In this document: in pieces, positions 58,136-64,000 of the stretch | Layout: each line of letters starts with the position of its first letter | Position numbering within the stretch: position 1 is the stretch's first letter | Notes under the pieces: generated by a model | What the model was told of the DNA's origin: nothing | Databases searched by the model: none | What the model saw: the letters and a program-made list of their open reading frames with translations, nothing else | Program-made: the position numbers and the translations under genes | From: Shinisaurus crocodilurus | Lineage: Eukaryota; Chordata; Lepidosauria; Squamata; Shinisauridae | DNA: 64,000 nt | Direction of reading: 5' to 3' | Assembly: GCA_021292165.1 (NCBI GenBank) | Contig: CM037877.1 | Span: 81,499,691 to 81,563,690 of the forward strand

Positions 58136-61100
58136 TGTGAGAGCTGGACTGACCCGGGTTCAAAAGCTTCCCTAGCCAGTGACCCTCAGTCCCAGTCACG
58201 CAGGCGGAAGGAGGAGATAACAGCAGTTAATAAAGATTAAAGAGTTTATTTGTAAGACCCAATTACATGGGATTAAGGCAAACAATGCATCTCTACTCAC
58301 TACATCATTGCAGATACAAATCCAATACCCCAGTGGTAAGGCTAGATGAAGTGAAGTCCAGAACAAGTCGAGACGAGAGTGTGAAGAGGAGTGAAGGAGA
58401 GTGAAGCTATCAGCAAGTGTGTTAGCTTTATACCACAGACCCTGCCTGCACCTATAAATAGGATATTACTCACCCCAGTTGTATAACCTATTCATCAACA
58501 TGTTTACGTCTTCAAACCTGTCCAAGGTTGCTGAGTCATATCACCTCGAGACTATGTCTCGTGACTAGAGACCTTGTGTACTTGAACTCAAGAGACACCC
58601 ACCAAGTCAGGTGATAATCCTGATGTCAGGTGGTAATCTCGTTCTGCCTATGCAAAACCCAACATCCCCCTGCTTTTGCATTTGCATAGAACGTGGTTAT
58701 TTACCTCATACAACAGCAACAGCTTTGTTGACATCTGATGCTGTTCCTTCATCTATGGATAAAAAAAACTTTTGCAGGAATGACTTTACCTGCCAGAAAT
58801 TTGAACCACCATCAAATCACTTCTGATGTATCCCTCCTTATGACACAGTTTTATTTGCAAACCCAAAACGTTGCGTATTGCTATCTGCCTGCAGCATAGC
58901 AATTCTGTCTTGGATTTCTGAAAAAACTGTAATAGGTTTTTCACATCAATCCCAGCATCATTTAAACATATTTTTAACAATTTAAACTATTTAAACAAAT
59001 GCAATAACTATTCAAGCTTTACAATAGCATAATAGCACAATACATAACACAATGCATTCAGCTCAACTTCAGTTGAACTCCAACTTCTAAATGATTGTTT
59101 CTACAAAATCAATCAAACAAAGTATGGTTATAAAAATAACAAACTTCAGGTGTGTTCTTGTTGTTCTTACTATCACAACCACAACTGGCATTTCTGTGAA
59201 TCTGTAAGCCACCTGTGCTCTGACTTGTAAATCTTAGTCTTAAGTGTGATGTTCCTTCCAGATAACACTCAACTCCTTTTCAGAGCTCTCCAAGCATGTC
59301 CTGTTGGTCTAACAGTCTGCCTATTACACTGACAGCAATATCTGGCCTTGTTGCTTATACAGTAAAGCTCAACAGCCCAATGCTTCTGTGTAGCATTCAA
59401 ACTGCTTTTCCATCAGCATGTGCTTGAAAATCCTCACTTATTTGGAGTCTCTCACTGAGTTAACAATCTCCAAAATTCTCAATCACATCCATGATATTTC
59501 TCTGGTTTGTTGCAGTAAGATACTGCCCTCTTGGTTTTCCCTCAACTTCTATTTACAAATTAAACAGTTGATCCACCACCAAGCAGTTTCATTTTCAAAT
59601 GAAATTCCAAACCCTGGATCAATTATATCATATTGCTTTTATCTGTCCAGAAAAAACAATAGATCATCCAACTAAACAAAGTACATACAGTCTATGTCCT
59701 TGTTCCTCCTGTTTAACAAACAAACATTGATCTGCCTCTCTGTGCAAATCTCAAATCAGCAATGTTTGAGTTCAAACAGAATTCCAGCCTCCAGCTGATT
59801 TCTAGCTTTTCCTACAGAAAAATCTCAGTTTTCCAAAGACTTCCTCTCATTTAAAATGCTTATGTTCCAATATTTCCAATTGTGAAATATTCATACATTT
59901 TCTCCACATTCTTAAACATCAGTCTAACTGTTTCCAAAGCAAATTGTTGTTGCACTCATCTTATGATTATCCTGCTCCTTTTAACTTGAGCAAAAATCAC
60001 AAGCAACCAATCTTGCTATTTTACACACATAACCTTTTTCCAATCTGGTTAGTTTTCACTTAGAAAATCTATCTGGTAACAATGAGTTCCATGGACTGCT
60101 GTTTGTTTCACCAGCTTCCATGTTTTGTTCTTTATCCAAAGAATTCAACTCAGCTTGCATAGCCTGAAGCTATGGTTCAGCTTCCTTAACAGACAATTTT
60201 TCACCTCTTTGAAATTTTGAAGTTTCAAATGGCTTTTCCTTGCAAATTCATCCTGATATCTCACAGGTTGTTTGACTCACCTGTTCCTTACCTCATCAGT
60301 TATCAGGTTCTTGTTCCAATAAATTTGCACTAATGATGAACAATCATTTGTCTAGTCTCCACTAAACCAAATGTGTATCAGAGTTTGTGAAATTTACCTG
60401 ACTGTCCTTCAGCAAATGCTTTTCTATTCTGACTCTGACCTTGATGCATCCCCTGCATTAACAGAATTAATTTTGAAAATAATCTCACATTTTCATTCAG
60501 CATTATACTAAACACACTTCTAGATGATCTCACTATCCAAGTGTTGTTCATGTGAAACACAGTATTCTCATTTCTAGAAAAATATCATGTAAGCTCCCTT
60601 ACAGATTTCTTCTAACTTTGAGGTGTATGTACCTACATATCAGATCTAAGATCCTGAAATGTTTCTCCAGAAGATTCTTCCTTCTATACTACTTTCTATA
60701 AGGTGTACAGTTCAGCACAGAACTAAAACTTCTATCATGTACATAATCAAAACATTTAAGAGCTTCTACCCAAACCTCATTAACCAAATTAGCATCACCT
60801 CTTCTGAGTGTTTGTTTACTCTTCCACACAATCCATGTGTTCAATATCACATCCTGTTAGAAATGCATCAAAACATGCACTGAATTGAACTTCCCCATAT
60901 CTGAAAAGAAATAGGTAACATGGGTAATATGCTTGTTTCTCATCCAAGCACAAAACACCTTGACTTTGTTCAATACTTCAGCTTTCTATCTAACATGTAC
61001 ACAACCTGTACTTCGTGTATTGATCAATTAACATCATGAAATAACGTGCTTCTCCTCTAAAGACCATCAGAGTTCCACAAGATCATCAAGAACAAATTTA

Positions 61101-63086
61101 AATGAAATGAACTGGTTTTTCAGCTTGCCTTCCAGTTTATCTGTTGAAACTAGCATCCCTTGTTTATGTGCACAAAATTACCTTTCATGTGAAAATTACA
61201 ATTTCCAAATGCTTTCCCTACCAGCATAGTTTGCATTTTCTTTCACAGGCCTGTGAATCTAAATGATCAAACATCATGTGATATGCATGCATGTACATGT
61301 CATACATATAAGCATTTAACCTTTTTATTATAGTTGCATCAGTACAACTTTCCATTTCTTTATTACATCATTACAGTATGAAAGAAATAATCCATCTCTT
61401 AGCTTTGCCATATAAACATACCTACTAATTCAGTAGTTTACATTTTGCTACAGAAAAATCCACAATATACTCAAGTCATATATACATTCAGTACATTTCC
61501 TGACATTTCAGAGCATATATTACACTTTCTTGATTCCAAGTTATCCAACTTTCAAGAAATACATTTTCAAAAACATGACTGTTAAACCTCTGACCATTTG
61601 CATAGTCCTCTTTCTGTTTATTTATGTCCAACACAGAAAGCTTCGTTTAAACAATCCACTGTTTTCTGCTCACAACAAAATAATGTCCATTTTGTTATGT
61701 CTTGGGTTAAAACACAAAGTTTTTCCCATCAGCAGCACCCCTGCTGATTTCAAGCTCCTTCTTCTGTGATCCCACATGAAGAAAATGAAGAACAGCTTCA
61801 CATTTTAAGCACAGCTTTCTCTGTTCAAAACTGCCGCACTGTTTTTCTCCTGCTGTTTTAAAACCACGCCTCCGCTGGTTTGATACAGCCTCCCGTGTAG
61901 TATCAGGTTTCCCAAGATACGTTCCTGTTACACGTGACTTTGCTGCGACATGACGCTCCAGACGCTTTGCCCACGTCAGACGTAATCCACGCATTTGTAA
62001 TCCAAGCCACTTGTTGATACAATACAAAAGATAGCTGATCCGCTGCTGAGCAAAGAAGTAAACTGTAAAAGAAATATGATCCTCCTGCTGTAGCCTTGAC
62101 TTAAATGAGTAGACACAGAGCCTCCTGGAGATATTTCCTTGCCCGATACAGCTCCTTGACAATCACTCCAGCAAGCTGTGGAAAACGAAATCCTTGTGTC
62201 CAGCAATGTTCACTTTTCAGCCTCCGAACCGGCACCTCCGTTCCAGCTTCTTTTCACAGTCTGTAGCCTTGGATTTGCCAAGCCTGGCACCTCCGTTCCA
62301 GCTGCTTCCAAAACGAAAAATCCTTCGTCTCTCTGTCTCTGCATTCTTCAGTTGTGCTGCATTCCAAGCCGCTGTTATCAGCATCCAGCTTTAGCAACAC
62401 TGCCTTCCCCGGTTTGTTTACAAACCGTTCTTACAAATAGTAAACAATTCCTTTAACTCTATAACTGCTGAATTTCTCCGAACTGCGTCTCTGGGCTTAT
62501 CTGCCCATCTGAGATAACCATCAGGCTTATCTCTTGTGATCTGGGCCCATAACCAGATGTGAGAGCTGGACTGACCCGGGTTCAAAAGCTTCCCTAGCCA
62601 GTGACCCTCAGTCCCAGTCACGCAGGCGGAAGGAGGAGATAACAGCAGTTAATAAAGATTAAAGAGTTTATTTGTAAGACCCAATTACATGGGATTAAGG
62701 CAAACAATGCATCTCTACTCACTACATCATTGCAGATACAAATCCAATACCCCAGTGGTAAGGCTAGATGAAGTGAAGTCCAGAACAAGTCGAGACGAGA
62801 GTGTGAAGAAGAGTGAAGGAGAGTGAAGCTATCAGCAAGTGTGTTAGCTTTATACCACAGACCCTGCCTGCACCTATAAATAGGATATTACTCACCCCAG
62901 TTGTATAACCTATTCATCAACATGTTTACGTCTTCAAACCTGTCCAAGGTTGCTGAGTCATATCACCTCGAGACTATGTCTCGTGACTAGAGACCTTGTG
63001 TACTTGAACTCAAGAGACACCCACCAGGTCAGGTGATAATCCTGATGTCAGGTGGTAATCTCGTTCTGCCTATGCAAAACCCAACC
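58136..63086 (-). mobile_element. Young Ty1/copia element, family D, coding-dead
   Basis: LTRs of about 529 bp (58136-58664 and 62558-63086) differ at two positions by eye, plus the last base of the right copy. On the minus strand the 5' LTR (right copy) is followed by TGGTTATGGGCCCAG (62541-62555), the half-tRNA-iMet primer site. The 3' LTR (left copy) is preceded by the polypurine GCAAAAGCAGGGGGA. Minus-strand LTRs have GGTATAAAGC (near 58430) and AATAAACTC (near 58245). Flanks GCCAC and GCCGC match at 4 of 5, in the satellite. It is inserted into the GC-rich satellite. Confidence 0.88.
58665..62557 (-). pseudogene. Non-coding interior of copia element D with pol traces
   Basis: 3.9 kb, AT-rich, no long frame on either strand. 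Near 60000-60200 the minus strand retains traces of the RT entry: LQAMQAELNSLDKEQ and IARLVACDF, matching W..AM..E..SL..N and ..ARLVA.GF of copia pol, interrupted by stops. The family therefore descends from a coding copia. It would depend on proteins from another element. Confidence 0.65.
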
Positions 63087-63430
63087 GCCGCCACAGAAAA
63101 GTTTTTGGGGGAGCGGCCGGCCTTGTCCCGCTCCGCGCAGCTCGCGTCCCTGCTGCCAAGGGGGGGCGCCGCTGCCGCCGCCACAGAAAAATTTTGGGGG
63201 GAGCGGGCGGCCTTGTCCTGCTCCGCGCAGCTCGCGTCCCTGCTGCCAAGGGGGGGGCGCCGCTGCCGCCGCCACAGAAAATTTTTTGGGGGAGCGGGCG
63301 GCCTTGTCCCGCTCCGCGCAGCTCGTGTCCCTGCTGCCATGGGGGGGACGCGCCACTGCTGCCGCCACCGCCGCGGCAAAGTTTTGGGGGGAGCGGGTGG
63401 CCTTGTCCCGCTCTGCGCAGGAGCCCTCCG
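63087..63430. repeat. GC-rich satellite, right part
   Basis: Four more units of the satellite at 57300-58135 (starts near 63102, 63192, 63283 and 63380), ending at GCTCTGCGCAGGAGCCC. The copia insertion separates the two parts. Confidence 0.92.
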
Positions 63431-63581
63431 CTCTTATGCCGGACCAGTTGGAGGCGCGCAGAAGAAGGTACGAAAAAATAAATTATTGGGGTTTTTTTTA
63501 AGCATTCGCTCCGTAAGACGCAGACATTTCCCCCTCTTTTTTGGGGTGGGAAAAGTGCGTCTTATGGAGCGAAAAATACGG

Positions 63582-64000
63582 TACATATAGCTGAGAATAA
63601 ACTACACTTCTGCTCTGCCTCACTGCTTGATTAAAGATGTCCCTAGGTATCCAGTTTTGGATTTCTGTTTCAAGCCTGCAACTAAGATGAAGCAGAAATC
63701 CAGGATTTTAATTTATGATTTATTGCAACTATTAATATCCCACAGGACAAGGCAGTTTGGCGCCCTAGGCAAAATCAGATTTAGTGCCCCCCCTTCCCAC
63801 TTGAGCCCTCCCTCCCTCCAGGGGGGGGCTCCGGAGCAAAGCAGCCGGGAAACGCCTGCTCACCCAGCGCCCCCCCCGCCCTGGCCCCGCCACTGGGGCC
63901 AGTAGCCCTCTGCAGGCCTGGAGGCGGCGGCGCCTCCGGGACCCGTTTCCACAGGCAGCTGGGTAAGAGGCACGCCGAGGGAGCTGCGTTGGAGGCAAGA
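63582..64000. other. Unassigned stretch ending in a hAT MITE fragment
   Basis: From about 63745, CAAGGCAGTTTGGCGCCCTA, then AAAATCAGATTTAGTGCCCC matches the MITE at 38096-38237 but lacks its CAGGGCCGG end. The last 200 bases are GC-rich and run out of the window. Upstream 63584-63744 is unassigned. Confidence 0.5.

Larger units (their letters stand above)
56399..63581. mobile_element. Region bounded by perfect inverted termini (possible composite DNA transposon)
   Basis: CCGTATTTTTCGCTCCATAA at 56399 is mirrored by its exact complement ending at 63581 (25 matching bases), each flanked by TA (56397-56398 and 63582-63583). Both ends carry a second, inner GACGC-type motif, and CGCTCCGTAAGACGCAG lies at 63507. 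Inside are an AT-rich part with a short LINE tail (56845-56870), a GC-rich leader (56960-57300), the satellite and the copia element D. It may be one element expanded by the satellite or two separate copies of one MITE. Confidence 0.55.

Noticed and set aside
57071..58240. Overlapping frames of 239-389 codons on both strands
   Set aside because: They lie on a 91-93-bp GC-rich satellite, are open in all frames at once, and carry only repeated Ala/Arg/Pro strings.
62541..62555. Fragment of an initiator tRNA-Met gene
   Set aside because: Only the anticodon arm matches and it abuts an LTR, so it is the retrotransposon primer site.

Overview
The window is vertebrate nuclear DNA, most likely from a squamate reptile (inference). 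It contains two spliced exons of a proprotein convertase gene, best matched to PCSK5, embedded in long introns dense with transposable elements. The reptile call rests on CR1/L2-like LINE tails, abundant hAT and TA-flanked inverted-repeat elements, Helitrons, and the coexistence of Ty1/copia and Gmr1-like Ty3/gypsy retrotransposons. There is no sign of prokaryotic organisation.

Host gene: PCSK5 lies on the minus strand. Exon 19542-19754 (oxyanion-hole Asn region) splices in phase 0 to exon 9661-9761 (catalytic Ser). No further exon was recognised, so nearly all the rest is probably intron.

Layout. 1-1691: decayed Gmr1-like Ty3 relic with its 3' LTR. 1692-3320: LTR-like segment, a perfect 120-bp direct repeat split by a GC-rich insert, and an inverted-repeat fragment. 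3320-8655: Ty1/copia element (family A) with a solo LTR nested in its pol gene. 8656-20900: PCSK5 exons and intron with MITEs, a non-LTR retrotransposon end, an LTR-like block and a 1.1-kb TA-flanked element. 20899-29660: copia relic, Helitron, and a large inverted duplication holding two hAT elements. 31459-38640: two reverse solo LTRs, a GACTCG-rich hAT element, an L2-type LINE with a nested hAT MITE, and a 5S-like SINE. 39745-44721: CR1 3' UTR, a hAT element and a 2-kb Helitron with a minisatellite. 46893-53116: a full-length, recently inserted Gmr1-like element with the order gag-protease-integrase-RT-RNase H and a SCAN-like segment in gag. 53344-55234: palindromic hAT element and a solo family A copia LTR. 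56399-63581: inverted-repeat-bounded region holding a 91-93-bp satellite split by a young copia element whose LTRs are almost identical but whose interior is non-coding.

The genes do not form a pathway. They record repeated insertion, nesting, LTR-LTR recombination and local duplication within a host intron. The points most worth checking are the Gmr1-like element, the young but coding-dead copia element, and the inverted duplication that carries a hAT insertion on one arm and the matching empty site on the other.
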